From Nocardioides sp. (GTDB taxonomy: Bacteria; Actinomycetota; Actinomycetes; Propionibacteriales; Nocardioidaceae): a DNA stretch of 64,000 nt. Shown here one piece after another: positions 50,498-59,460 of this stretch. Below the pieces are notes generated by a model. It was given only the letters and a program-made list of their open reading frames with translations. It was not told the DNA's origin and made no database searches. The stretch covers positions 1 to 64,000 of the forward strand of contig NZ_SSXI01000144.1 of assembly GCF_004803405.1 (NCBI RefSeq), written 5' to 3'. Positions within the stretch are counted from its first letter, which is position 1. Each line of letters opens with the position of its first letter. The position numbers were made by a program, and so were the translations under genes.

Positions 50498-51397
50498 TCA
50501 GACCGGAAGCGCCTCCGGCACCAGCGCCTCGATGGCCTGCCGGCCGGCGGCGTCGTCGGCGTGGACGACGGCCACGTCCCAGTAGACCCGCTTGCGGCGG
50601 CGCGGGCGGAGTGCGTCCAGCGCCTTGGCCTGGTCGGCGATCTGCGCCGTGGTCGTCTGCCCCAGCGGCTCGCCGCCGTTGTCCCACACCGCGACGTGGT
50701 GGTAGCCCAGCGCGGTCAGTCGGGGCCAGAGGCCGAGCGGGTCCGAGCCCGCCAGTCGAGTCAGGTGCGGGTCGTACTCGAGGAACAGGACCGGACGGCG
50801 ATCCGACCACGCCTCCGCGATCGCGGGCACCAGGTCCACGTCGTAGCCGTCGGTGTCGGACTTCACGAGCCGGAGGTCGTCGTACGACGGGTACCGCGCG
50901 CGCAACGCGGCGGCCGACACGGTCGGCATGGCGTCGGATCCCCCGCCCTCGACGAACCGGGTCGTGCCGCCGGTGCGCACCGCGGTCGAGCCAGCGCTCG
51001 CGTCGTCGTCGACGACCAGCAGCCCCTCGACCACGGTGATGCGCGGATCGTCCCCGACGTTGCGGCGGAGGAAGTCCAGGTAGGCCTTGTCGGCCTCCAC
51101 GCACAGGACCTGGCCGTCCGCGGCGTGGAGGATCTGCAGGGCCGAGTCGCCGACGTTGGCGCCGACGTCGAGCACGGTCAGCGGCGGGGCCGACTCCGCC
51201 AGGAGCGCGGCGAGTCGTACCAGGTTCTGGCCGTACGGCGAGCCGTCGGGAGCGTAGTCAGGAAGCCGGTGCGACCACGGAAGCACCATTCGGACGCCCT
51301 GGACCTCCCGGACCACCGGGCGGTTGGGGAAAAGGTCGCGCACGAACCATCGCGCGTGACGTCTGGCGGCAGTCGCCGCAGCACCGATACCGATCAC
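50498..51397 (-). CDS. FkbM-family methyltransferase
   Basis: The 299-residue protein has the FkbM pattern: LTVLDVGANVGDSALQILHA (SAM motif I), VLCVEADKAYLDFLRRNVGD, then LRLVKSDTDGYDVDLVPAIA and PVLFLEYDPHLTRL. FkbM enzymes O-methylate hydroxyls of sugars, polyketides or polysaccharides. It follows gmd by nine bases on the minus strand, so a 6-deoxyhexose from the GDP-mannose branch is a possible acceptor. The start is a GTG. Confidence 0.88.
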   Translation of the reverse strand: MIGIGAAATAARRHARWFVRDLFPNRPVVREVQGVRMVLPWSHRLPDYAPDGSPYGQNLVRLAALLAESAPPLTVLDVGANVGDSALQILHAADGQVLCVEADKAYLDFLRRNVGDDPRITVVEGLLVVDDDASAGSTAVRTGGTTRFVEGGGSDAMPTVSAAALRARYPSYDDLRLVKSDTDGYDVDLVPAIAEAWSDRRPVLFLEYDPHLTRLAGSDPLGLWPRLTALGYHHVAVWDNGGEPLGQTTTAQIADQAKALDALRPRRRKRVYWDVAVVHADDAAGRQAIEALVPEALPV

Positions 51398-51406
51398 GAG
51401 CGGATG

Positions 51407-52414
51407 CTAGTCCTTCGCGTGCCCGGCGAGTTCCCGCTTGTGCTGGACCAGCCGTCCCAGCTCGGCGATGTCGGCGTCGACCATCAGCTCCGCCAGCGCC
51501 TTGGCGTGGGTCGAGGCCTTCCAGCCGAGGACCTCCTGCGCCTTCGACGCGTCGCCGATCAGGGCGTCGACCTCGGTGGGCCGCTCGTAGGACTTCTCGT
51601 AACGCACGTGCTCCTCCCAGTCGAGGCCCGCGTGCCCGAACGCGTACTCGCAGAACTCACGCACCGTGGTGCCGACACCGGTCGCCAGGACGTAGTCCTG
51701 CGGCTCGTCGTGCTGGAGCATCCGCCACATGCCCTCGACGTACTCGGGCGCGTAGCCCCAGTCGCGGACCGCATCGAGGTTGCCGAGGTCGAGGTGGTCG
51801 GTGATCCCCAGCTTGATGGACGCGACACCGAGGGTGATCTTGCGCGTCACGAAGCTCTCACCTCGGCGAGGTGACTCGTGGTTGAACAGGATCCCGGAGA
51901 CCGCGAACAGGTCGTAGGCCTCGCGGTAGTTGATCGTCACCCAGTGGGAGTAGAGCTTGGCTGCGCCGTAGGGAGAGCGTGGGTAGAACACCGTGTCCTC
52001 CCTCTGCGGCGGAGGTGTCGCGCCGAACATCTCCGAGGTGGACGCCTGGTAGAACCGGCAGTCGATCCTGGCTGCGCGGATCGCCTCGAGCAGCCGAAGG
52101 GTGCCGACCGCGTCGGTCGACGCGGTGTACTCCGGCAGCTCGAACGAGACCTTCACGTGGCTCTGCGCGCCCAGGTTGTACACCTCGTGCGGTGCGATGT
52201 CGCGGATCTGGTTCCCCAGGCTGACCCCGTCGGTCAGGTCGCCGTAGTGCAGGTGCAGATCGTTGTCACCGTGCAGGTGGTCGATCCGGCTGCGGTTCAG
52301 GGTCGACGATCGGCGAACCAGTCCATGCACCTCGTAGCCCTTGCTGAGCAGCAGTTCCGCGAGGTACGAGCCGTCCTGGCCGGTGATGCCGGTGATGAGT
52401 GCCCGTTTAGTCAC
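51407..52414 (-). CDS. gmd: GDP-mannose 4,6-dehydratase
   Basis: Gmd makes GDP-4-keto-6-deoxymannose, precursor of GDP-fucose, GDP-rhamnose and related sugars. The 335-residue product starts [56 protein letters not shown], the catalytic [37 protein letters not shown] and [20 protein letters not shown] follow, all family landmarks. The GTG at 52414 is six bases behind TACTGT on the minus strand. It is divergent from a GT4 gene with only 24 bases between starts. Confidence 0.95.
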   Translation of the reverse strand: MTKRALITGITGQDGSYLAELLLSKGYEVHGLVRRSSTLNRSRIDHLHGDNDLHLHYGDLTDGVSLGNQIRDIAPHEVYNLGAQSHVKVSFELPEYTASTDAVGTLRLLEAIRAARIDCRFYQASTSEMFGATPPPQREDTVFYPRSPYGAAKLYSHWVTINYREAYDLFAVSGILFNHESPRRGESFVTRKITLGVASIKLGITDHLDLGNLDAVRDWGYAPEYVEGMWRMLQHDEPQDYVLATGVGTTVREFCEYAFGHAGLDWEEHVRYEKSYERPTEVDALIGDASKAQEVLGWKASTHAKALAELMVDADIAELGRLVQHKRELAGHAKD

Positions 52415-52420
52415 GGAGTC

Positions 52421-52430
52421 ACAGTATCGT
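52421..52430. promoter_or_regulatory. Overlapping divergent -10 boxes between gmd and a GT4 gene
   Basis: On the plus strand TATCGT (52425-52430) is eight bases from the GT4 ATG. On the minus strand TACTGT (52426-52421) is six bases from the gmd GTG. The two boxes share two base pairs, so both leaderless promoters occupy a 24-bp gap and could not be bound together. Confidence 0.5.
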
Positions 52431-52438
52431 CGCGCCTC

Positions 52439-53524
52439 ATGCATCTGGTGGTGGACGCCGTTGCCGTGCAGGCCGGCAGCTCGGCGATCGTGGTCGAGCA
52501 CCTGCTTCGCGGTTGGACCGAGCTGGCACCGGACGACCGGATCACGGTTCTGGCCGGCCGGGACGGCCTGGCCTTCGAACCCCCCACCGGCGTGGAGGTG
52601 GTGGTCCTGCAGCCGCCGATGGCGGGCAAGGCGGGCGCACTCTGGCTGCGCACCGTGGGGGTACGACGCGGGGCCCGCGCCGCCGGTGCCGACGCACTGT
52701 TGTCCGGCGTCCCGGCCAGCGGTCTCCTCGGCGCCGGCTGCCCGCGCGGGATCATCCTCTACGACCTGCGCCACGAGCTCCGGCCACACCAGTTCTCGAG
52801 AAGGTCTCGGCTGGCGCGTCGGGTGTCCTGGGGCTGGAGCATGCGTCAGGCCGACGGGATCTTCACGATCTCCGAGAGGACCCTCGACGATCTGCGACGA
52901 CGGCACCCGCGCGTCGCCCACAAGGGGGCGGCGGCCGTGCTCGGCTCCGACCATGCGCAGGCGTGGCCGGACCCGGAGGCCGCCGATCCTCCCTATGCAC
53001 TGGCCTTCGGGCACTTCGCGAACAAGAACGCCGACGCCGTGATCGCGGGCTGGGCCGCGTTCTGCGCGACCGACCAACGCTGGCTCCTGCGGCTCGTCGG
53101 GATGGGGAACGCCGACCGCGCGGCCGCCGAGGCTCAGGTGCGCGACCTCGGCATCGGCAGGCGCGTCGAGCTCATGCCGTGGCTCGACGACGAGTCGTTC
53201 CGCCAGTGGTTCAGCGGCGCCGGGCTGGTGATCTTCCCTTCCGACTTCGAGGGCTTCGGGCTGCCCGCCGCGGAGGCACTCCGGCTCGGGATCCCGGTCG
53301 TGGTGTCCGACGACCGGGCACTGGCGGAGGTGACCGGCGGCCATGCGGTCACCGCGGCCTCGACCTCGGCCGCCGATCTCGCCGAGGCCTACCGCGCCGC
53401 GATCGCACTCACGCCGGAGCAGCGCTCGGCCGGCCGACGGTACGCAGGGGCGTTCACCTGGCGTCGTACGGCCGAGGTCGTGCGGCGCGGACTGACTCAG
53501 TCCGCCGAGCGCGGGAACAGGTAG
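52439..53524 (+). CDS. Glycosyltransferase, GT4
   Basis: The 361-residue GT-B protein begins [20 protein letters not shown]. The donor half includes [40 protein letters not shown] and the E-x7-E motif [20 protein letters not shown]. Donor is unknown, though location beside gmd suggests a GDP-sugar. Its start codon is leaderless relative to TATCGT. The 3' end overlaps the convergent dehydratase-like gene by 28 bases. Confidence 0.87.
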   Translation: MHLVVDAVAVQAGSSAIVVEHLLRGWTELAPDDRITVLAGRDGLAFEPPTGVEVVVLQPPMAGKAGALWLRTVGVRRGARAAGADALLSGVPASGLLGAGCPRGIILYDLRHELRPHQFSRRSRLARRVSWGWSMRQADGIFTISERTLDDLRRRHPRVAHKGAAAVLGSDHAQAWPDPEAADPPYALAFGHFANKNADAVIAGWAAFCATDQRWLLRLVGMGNADRAAAEAQVRDLGIGRRVELMPWLDDESFRQWFSGAGLVIFPSDFEGFGLPAAEALRLGIPVVVSDDRALAEVTGGHAVTAASTSAADLAEAYRAAIALTPEQRSAGRRYAGAFTWRRTAEVVRRGLTQSAERGNR

Positions 53525-54477
53525 TCGACCGACTCCGCGACACCCGAGCGGAGCCGGGCCATGTCGACGGCCACCATCTGGCCGACCAGCTCCTTCAACC
53601 GCATCTGCGCGCGCCAGCCGATCGCACGCAGGGCGGGCTCCGGGTCGGCCACCAGTACGGCGGTGTCCGCGGGCCGGACGAGCGACGGATCCTGCTCGAC
53701 GTAGGTTCCGGCTCTACCGAGACCGGCCGCTGCGAAGGCACACTCCACGAGCTCGAGCAGGCTGTGGGGCCGACCGGTGCCGATAGGCAGGTCGACCGGG
53801 TCGTCCGCCGCCGTCATCAGCCGGATCGCCTCGACGTAGTCACCGGCGAATCCCCAGTCCCGGACCACATCGAGCGTGCCGAGCACCAACCGGTCGCTCT
53901 GCCCGAGCGCGATCTCGGCCACACCGCGGGTGATCTTGCGGGTCACGAACGCCACGGTCCGCACAGGACTCTCGTGGATGTGGAGCCGGGCGTAGCAGGC
54001 ATGCAGACCCGACTGCTCCCGGGCGGTGCGCACCACGTCCTCTGCCGCAGCCTTCGCTCGCGCGTAGGGACTCTCCGCTGCCGTACCGGACACCTCGGCC
54101 GTCGACGCCTGGAAGAAGCGCACGTCCCGCCCGGTCCGGTCCCGGGTCGCCAGCACTGCGTCGACGAGCACCTCGACGGCGGTCTGGTTGACCGCGATCG
54201 TGAGCTCCGGCTGTTGCCAGCTGCGGCCGACCGAGCTGACCGCAGCGAGGTTGTAGACCTCGGTCGGCTCCACCTGCTCCACCAGAGTGCGGAGCGCGGG
54301 GGCGTCGCGTACATCGAGCGGCACGACCTCGACTCCCTGGAGGTACGTGGCCACGCGGAGCGACCCGGCACTCTCGGGCGTGACAGTCCCCACGACTCGC
54401 TTCCCGTCACGGAGCAGGGAATGCGCCAGGTAGATGCCGTCCTGCCCACCGACGCCGGTAACGAGAGCGGTGTCCAC
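53497..54477 (-). CDS. GDP-mannose 4,6-dehydratase-like / GDP-4-keto-6-deoxymannose reductase-like SDR
   Basis: The 326-residue protein begins [20 protein letters not shown], a Gmd-type NAD motif. [40 protein letters not shown] with the YxxxK pair, and [20 protein letters not shown] follow. It is clearly related to Gmd but shorter and diverged, so it could be a second dehydratase or an RMD-type reductase making GDP-rhamnose. The GTG at 54477 is six bases behind TACACT, so the long upstream frame is rejected. It ends inside the convergent GT4 gene. Confidence 0.8.
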   Translation of the reverse strand: MDTALVTGVGGQDGIYLAHSLLRDGKRVVGTVTPESAGSLRVATYLQGVEVVPLDVRDAPALRTLVEQVEPTEVYNLAAVSSVGRSWQQPELTIAVNQTAVEVLVDAVLATRDRTGRDVRFFQASTAEVSGTAAESPYARAKAAAEDVVRTAREQSGLHACYARLHIHESPVRTVAFVTRKITRGVAEIALGQSDRLVLGTLDVVRDWGFAGDYVEAIRLMTAADDPVDLPIGTGRPHSLLELVECAFAAAGLGRAGTYVEQDPSLVRPADTAVLVADPEPALRAIGWRAQMRLKELVGQMVAVDMARLRSGVAESVDYLFPRSAD

Positions 54478-54483
54478 GCGGCG

Positions 54484-54489
54484 AGTGTA
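54484..54489 (-). promoter_or_regulatory. -10 box of the Gmd-like gene, leaderless
   Basis: TACACT on the minus strand with six bases to the GTG at 54477. Confidence 0.45.
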
Positions 54490-54570
54490 GGTGTCGTCCA
54501 CAGGGGGCCCGTGACGCGACCGCGGAAGGGTCGTTGAGAATGGTGTCGCTGGGGGGCGAATGGCTGCGCG

Positions 54571-54595
54571 TGCACTGATCTCGGCATGCACTGAT
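54571..54595 (+). repeat. Nine-base direct repeat in the epimerase gene leader
   Basis: TGCACTGAT occurs at 54571-54579 and again at 54587-54595, a 16-base period, 16-40 bases before the epimerase ATG. It could be a regulator site. Confidence 0.4.
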
Positions 54596-54610
54596 TTAGA
54601 GGAGACGCAC

Positions 54611-55594
54611 ATGAACTCGAGCCCCGTCGACGTACTGGTCGCCGGCGGAGGAGGCTTCATCGGGGGCCATCTCGTCGCCGATCTCCTCGCGCAGGGCAAG
54701 ACGGTCCGCGCTGTCGACGTCAAGCCGTACGACGAGTGGTACCAGGTCCACGACGGCGCGCAGAACCAGCGCGCGGACCTGGCGCTGCTCGACAGCGCCG
54801 AGGCCGCCACGGCCGGTGCGCGGGAGGTCTACATGCTCGCCGCCGACATGGGCGGCATGGGCTTCATCGAGAACAACAAGGCCCTGTGCATGCTGTCCGT
54901 GCTCACCAGCACCCACATGCTGCAGGCCGCGCAGAAGCACGACGTGGAGCGCTACTTCTACTCCTCGTCGGCCTGCGTGTACGCCGCTGACAAGCAGACC
55001 GACACCGCGGTCACCGCGCTGAAGGAGAGCGACGCCTACCCGGCGATGCCGGAGGACGGCTACGGCTGGGAGAAGCTCTTCAGCGAGCGGATGTGCCGCC
55101 ACTTCGCCGAGGACTTCGGCATGGTCACCCGCGTCGCGCGGTACCACAACGTCTACGGCCCGGAGGGCACCTGGACCGGCGGCCGGGAGAAGGCGCCCGC
55201 GGCCGTGTGCCGCAAGATCGCCGAGGCTGTCATCACCGGCAACCACGAGGTCGAGATCTGGGGCGACGGTGAGCAGACCCGCAGCTTCATGTACGTCGAC
55301 GACTGCCTCAAGGGCTCGCAGATGATCCTCGCCAGCGACCTCGAGGAGCCGATCAACCTGGGCTCCGCCGAGCTGGTCTCGATCAACCAGCTGTACACCA
55401 TCGTGGAGGAGATCGCTGGCATCCGGTGTGAGCGGAAGTACAAGCTGGACGCGCCCCAGGGCGTGCGCGGCCGCAACTCCGACAACACCCGGATCAAGGA
55501 GGTCTTCGACTGGGAGCCCTCCGTGACCCTGGCGGACGGGCTCGCGAAGACCTACGCCTGGGTGTACGACCAGGTCAAGCGCGCCCAGGGCTGA
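54611..55594 (+). CDS. NAD-dependent epimerase, GDP-mannose 3,5-epimerase-like
   Basis: The 327-residue SDR has VDVLVAGGGGFIGGHLVADL at the N-terminus, the GME-type AADMGGMGFIENNKALCM segment, SSSACVYAADKQ, YGWEKLFSERMCRHF with Tyr/Lys, and RYHNVYGPEGTW. The DMGGMGFI block is typical of GDP-mannose 3,5-epimerase, which makes GDP-L-galactose and GDP-gulose. A clear GAGGAGA precedes the ATG. Downstream comes a GT4 gene ten bases away, likely the enzyme using the product. Confidence 0.87.
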   Translation: MNSSPVDVLVAGGGGFIGGHLVADLLAQGKTVRAVDVKPYDEWYQVHDGAQNQRADLALLDSAEAATAGAREVYMLAADMGGMGFIENNKALCMLSVLTSTHMLQAAQKHDVERYFYSSSACVYAADKQTDTAVTALKESDAYPAMPEDGYGWEKLFSERMCRHFAEDFGMVTRVARYHNVYGPEGTWTGGREKAPAAVCRKIAEAVITGNHEVEIWGDGEQTRSFMYVDDCLKGSQMILASDLEEPINLGSAELVSINQLYTIVEEIAGIRCERKYKLDAPQGVRGRNSDNTRIKEVFDWEPSVTLADGLAKTYAWVYDQVKRAQG

Positions 55595-55604
55595 GGTCTA
55601 CCGC

Positions 55605-56795
55605 GTGCGCATCTTGGTGCACGACCACAGCGGACACCCGTTCCAGGCCGAGCTGAGCCGGGAGCTGGCCCGTCGTGGTCATGCCGTCACCCACTCCTAC
55701 GCAGCGGGCTACGTGTCGGGCAAGGGCCGACTCGAGCCGGCACCTGGGGAGACCATCACCTTCGAGGGAATCGGCGGCGACAAGCCGATCGACAACCTCC
55801 GCTTCGCCAGTCGGCTGTGGCGCGAGGTCGTCCGTGGCTTCGCGCTGACCAGCGAGGTCCGCCGGGTGCGCGCCGACATCACCATGGTCTCCAACGCACA
55901 GATTCCGACCCTCGTCGTCTTCGCCTTCCTGATGGCTCTGCTTCGAAAGCCCTGGGTGCTGTGGCACCAGGACGTCTACGCAGTGGCCGTGCGTTCCTTC
56001 GCCGGCGAGAAGCTGGGACGCGGCTTCCGGTCAGTCGCCGCCATCTTCGAGGTCGCGGAGCGGTGGTGCTCCCGCCACGCGGCAGCCATCGTCGTGATCG
56101 CGCCGTCGTTCGTCCCTGTCCACGAAGCGTGGGGCACCTCGGAGAAGGTCACTGTGATCCCGAACTGGGCGCCGCTCGACGAGATCGTGCCCACCGCACG
56201 TAAGAACGACTGGGCCACCGAGCACGAGCTGGACGACGAGAAGACGATCCTCTACTCCGGCACCCTCGGGCTCAAGCACAACCCAGCGCTGCTCGTACGG
56301 CTGGCACGCTCCGTGATCGACCACGGCAGCCGGGTGCGGCTGGTGGTCGTCAACGACGGGCCCGCTGTCGCGGTGCTCCGCGCCGAGGCCGACCGGCTGG
56401 ATGTCCCGATCACCCTGCTGCCCTTCCAGCCCTACGAGCGGCTGCCCGAGGTGCTCGGCACCGGAGACGTCCTGGTGGTGCTCCTCGAGCAGGCCGCCGG
56501 CGCGTTCTCCGTGCCGTCCAAGACCCTCTCCTATCTCTGCGCCGGCAGGCCGGTCCTCGGCCTGATGCCATCGGAGAACCTCGCCTCGGCCCTGATCACG
56601 CGAGCCGGAGGGGCGGTGCTGCCGCCCGTCGACGAGTCCCTGTCGGCCGCCGCGACGTGGGTCGCCGACGTGCTGGGGGATGACGAGATGCGCGCGGAGC
56701 TCGGCGAGGCGGCCCGAGACCTCGCCGAGGAGGAGTTCGCCCTCGACCGCTGCGCTGACCGGTTCGAGGCTCTGTTGCTGCAGGCCGGTCGGTAA
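55605..56795 (+). CDS. Glycosyltransferase, GT4 (WbuB/colanic-type)
   Basis: The 396-residue GT-B protein starts RILVHDHSGHPFQAELSREL, an opening shared with WbuB-like transferases. KPWVLWHQDVYAVAV, VTVIPNWAPLDEIVP, ILYSGTLGLKHNPALLVRLA and VPSKTLSYLCAGRPVLGLMP follow. The gene opens with GTG ten bases after the epimerase stop. Its likely substrate is the GDP-sugar made by that epimerase (inference). Confidence 0.87.
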   Translation: MRILVHDHSGHPFQAELSRELARRGHAVTHSYAAGYVSGKGRLEPAPGETITFEGIGGDKPIDNLRFASRLWREVVRGFALTSEVRRVRADITMVSNAQIPTLVVFAFLMALLRKPWVLWHQDVYAVAVRSFAGEKLGRGFRSVAAIFEVAERWCSRHAAAIVVIAPSFVPVHEAWGTSEKVTVIPNWAPLDEIVPTARKNDWATEHELDDEKTILYSGTLGLKHNPALLVRLARSVIDHGSRVRLVVVNDGPAVAVLRAEADRLDVPITLLPFQPYERLPEVLGTGDVLVVLLEQAAGAFSVPSKTLSYLCAGRPVLGLMPSENLASALITRAGGAVLPPVDESLSAAATWVADVLGDDEMRAELGEAARDLAEEEFALDRCADRFEALLLQAGR

Positions 56796-56927
56796 ATCCG
56801 GGCCCACGAGGAACGGGCGTGGAATTTCCCTCAACTTTCGTATCCCCTCGCCAACTCGCTCGTTGAGGGATTCGCGGAACGCTCCATTCCGCTCGACTCG
56901 GGCAGCCAGGAAGGTCGCTGGGGGGAC

Positions 56928-57650
56928 ATGAGGAGGCTGATCGTTGTGCGCAAGCGCCTGTTCGACGTCGTCGTGATCACCCTGGCGGCCGTTGTTTGGG
57001 TCCCCGTGGTGCTCCTTGCGGCCCTGGCCGTCCTGCTGCTGTCCGGGCGGCCCATCTTCTACCGCTCGCAACGCTGGGTCGGCCCCGGCCGGGCGATCGA
57101 GATGCTGAAGCTGCGGGTGATGGTGCCCGACGCCCACACGATCAAGGACCACGACGCGTCGGACCTGTTCTTGAACACCCTGCCGGACTCCCCTCTCTAC
57201 ACGCCGGTCGGTCGCGTGCTCGACCGTCTGGGCATCAACGAGATCCCGCAGTTCCTCCACGTCCTGCAGGGACACATGAGCATCGTCGGCGCGCGACCGC
57301 TGACCGACGACGTGCGTGACGCGTTGGTGGAGGCGCACGGCGCCATCGACGATCGTTGGGAGTCGCCGGCGGGGCTGACCGGCCTGCCCCAGCTCGTCGG
57401 TCGCACCGCGCTGACAGATCAGCAGCGGCTGCAGCTCGAGTGCGCGTACTCCCGCCTGGTGATGGAGGGCGGCTACCGGATCCGGACCGACTTCATGATC
57501 CTGCTGTCGACCGTCCTGATCACCTTCGGTCTTCGCAAGCCGATGACCTTCCCGGAGGCGCTGGCGTTCGCCACGCTGCGGCCGACGCGGGTGCGCCAGC
57601 TGGCGTCGCAGTCCTACACGCCCTCCCGCGACGTCGACGCCGTGGCCTGA
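56928..57650 (+). CDS. Short polyprenyl-phosphate sugar-1-phosphate transferase (PglC-like), cluster B
   Basis: The 240-residue protein holds the catalytic domain of the initiating transferase with a single re-entrant N-terminal helix (RLFDVVVITLAAVVWVPVVL). FYRSQRWVGPGRAIEMLKLR and RLGINEIPQFLHVLQGHMSI with VGARPLT follow, then WESPAGLTGLPQLVGRTAL. It lacks the four-helix N-terminal part of the 6.5 kb homologue. The family's usual VGPRP is VGARP here, so the sugar or activity may differ. GGGGGG before the ATG acts as ribosome-binding site. Its end overlaps the convergent polymerase/ligase gene by 37 bases. Confidence 0.85.
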   Translation: MRRLIVVRKRLFDVVVITLAAVVWVPVVLLAALAVLLLSGRPIFYRSQRWVGPGRAIEMLKLRVMVPDAHTIKDHDASDLFLNTLPDSPLYTPVGRVLDRLGINEIPQFLHVLQGHMSIVGARPLTDDVRDALVEAHGAIDDRWESPAGLTGLPQLVGRTALTDQQRLQLECAYSRLVMEGGYRIRTDFMILLSTVLITFGLRKPMTFPEALAFATLRPTRVRQLASQSYTPSRDVDAVA

Positions 57651-58969
57651 ACCGCAGCCTCCTCGGGCACCTGCACACGTTCCGGCGGGCGGGACGCTGC
57701 CCAGCAGGCGGCGCTGAGGCTGACCGGTAGCCACAGGGTCCTGTTGTCGAGGACGGGCACGGCGGCCATCAGGCCGACGTAGGCCCAGGCCGGGTAGGCG
57801 AGCCGCCGCAATGGGTGGTGGGTGAAGAGCGGCCGGGTGAGGCTGAAGAGGACGAAGAAGAACCCGATGAGGCCGATCAGGCCGGTGGCCATCGCGACTG
57901 CGACGACGACGTTGTGCACTTCGATGACGTCGGCGAACCCGCTTCCGATGAACGGGCTGGCCTGGAACGCGTCCAGCCCCTTCTCCGTCGCTTCGCGGCG
58001 AATCCGGTCCGAGCCCTCGGCGTCCTGGGTGCCGGCGAGCCGGTCGAGTGCGGAGCCGTCGCTGCTTGCCGCAATCACCACGGGCAACGCGCAGATCAGA
58101 AGCGCTCCGCCCAGGGCCAGGATGAAGCCCTTGAACACCGAGCGCTCCACGAGCGGGATCATCACGACCAGCCCGGCGATCACCAGCAGTGCCGCTCGGC
58201 TGCCGCTCATCAGCACTGACTGGACGCACAGCGCGGCGCTTCCAAGCACGATCAGCCGGTACCACAGCTCGCGCCGCAGGTAGAAGAGATAGAGGAGAGC
58301 GGCCACCGCCATCAACCCGGCTTCGGCCAGAGCGTTCGGGTGGTGGGTGAGCCCGACATAGCGGTTCCCGCCCTCCAGCGGGCCTTCGGCGAACGCGACC
58401 ACCACACTCACCAGGTGGCCGGCGACATAGCTGCCGAGCAGAAGGCTGACGACCAGCGCCGTCGGTTGCCACAGAGCCACCACGCACACGAGCCCCACGA
58501 TCAGCATGAGCCACTGGATGAACTCGAGTGCGCTCGCCAGTGGATCCGGCGAGACTGCGGTCGCGAGCCATCCAGTCACGAAGATGGCTGCTACGCCGAG
58601 GAGATAGGTCCCGGGCAGCCGCACCGCCCTGGTGAGCAGGGTGGGGACCAGGAGCAGGATGCCGAGCGCGAGGAGCATGTCCGTCGGTGTCCAGGGCGAG
58701 TCCGGAGCCGAGGCGAGACCCTTCGCCATGGGAGCCGTGGCGAAGGCTGCGGTCAGGGTGAGCACCGCGGTCCGCTCCCGACCGAAGAGCGCCAGGAGCA
58801 GGAGGTAACCGGCAGCGAGCAGAGCGAGCATCGCGACCTCCGGCCTGAGCGTCGCAGCTGCCACCAGGCCCGCACCGCCGATGACCAGGGCGAGGGTGAC
58901 CAGCCGACGCTCGACCAGCCCGTCGGACGCGGCAGCGGAGACGGGTCGCGCGCTTGTCTGGCTCGACAC
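57614..58969 (-). CDS. O-antigen polymerase/ligase family membrane protein, cluster B
   Basis: This 451-residue membrane protein has about eleven helices and the Wzy_C/O-antigen ligase layout: EGGNRYVGLTHHPNALAEAG, VLMSGSRAALLVIAGLVVMI, and ASPFIGSGFADVIEVHNVVV. The H-x-N before a membrane helix (THHPN) is the feature shared with O-antigen ligases. AGGAGAG before the GTG at 58969 fixes the start and removes the longer upstream frame. It is the second such protein in the window. Confidence 0.87.
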   Translation of the reverse strand: MSSQTSARPVSAAASDGLVERRLVTLALVIGGAGLVAAATLRPEVAMLALLAAGYLLLLALFGRERTAVLTLTAAFATAPMAKGLASAPDSPWTPTDMLLALGILLLVPTLLTRAVRLPGTYLLGVAAIFVTGWLATAVSPDPLASALEFIQWLMLIVGLVCVVALWQPTALVVSLLLGSYVAGHLVSVVVAFAEGPLEGGNRYVGLTHHPNALAEAGLMAVAALLYLFYLRRELWYRLIVLGSAALCVQSVLMSGSRAALLVIAGLVVMIPLVERSVFKGFILALGGALLICALPVVIAASSDGSALDRLAGTQDAEGSDRIRREATEKGLDAFQASPFIGSGFADVIEVHNVVVAVAMATGLIGLIGFFFVLFSLTRPLFTHHPLRRLAYPAWAYVGLMAAVPVLDNRTLWLPVSLSAACWAASRPPERVQVPEEAAVQATASTSREGV

Positions 58970-59051
58970 TGCTCTCCTTTGCCCGGTCACCGTCGTCCGC
59001 ACCGACGGCCGGACGGAGTCTAAGGGACGGCCGTCCCCGTCACTGAGCGAC

Positions 59052-59327
59052 TCAGCCACCTGCGAAGGGAGGCAGGAACTCCACAGTGTCACCGGGTCGC
59101 ACCACGACCGCCCCCGGGTCCCCGGACGAGACGGGGCGATCGCCGATGAGCACCGAGCAGACCGCGATCACGTCGGGCAGGCGGGAATCCGGATGGCGTT
59201 GCGCCACCTCGGCCCGCAGCTCCGCCAGGCTCAAGGGTCCCGGGACGTCCACCGACTCCTCGGCCACTCCTGCCGCAGAGCGTGCGGCGGCCCAGTAGCG
59301 GACCCGGATGGTCTTCGTCTCATTCAC
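59052..59327 (-). CDS. MoaD/ThiS-family sulfur carrier protein
   Basis: The product is about 91 aa with the ubiquitin-like MoaD fold (TIRVRYWAAARSAAGVAEES, LRAEVAQRHPD, VVRPGDTVEFLPPFAGG). The C-terminal GlyGly is the thiocarboxylation site. I start at the GTG at 59327 because GAAGAG is seven bases ahead; a TTG two codons upstream is possible. MoaD donates sulfur in molybdopterin synthesis. No moaE is next to it, so a different acceptor in sulfur metabolism cannot be excluded. It is divergent from glnR. Confidence 0.88.
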   Translation of the reverse strand: MNETKTIRVRYWAAARSAAGVAEESVDVPGPLSLAELRAEVAQRHPDSRLPDVIAVCSVLIGDRPVSSGDPGAVVVRPGDTVEFLPPFAGG

Positions 59328-59460
59328 CGTCAATCTCTTCCCCGTTGCGCAGGCGTTTCGCTATCGTCCCCTACAGGAAAACTGATATGGGCCGGGACCC
59401 AGCGCTGCGTTTCGGTCTCGACACGGCGCTGCCGTTCTCGGCGCCAGTGAGGAGACCCGA

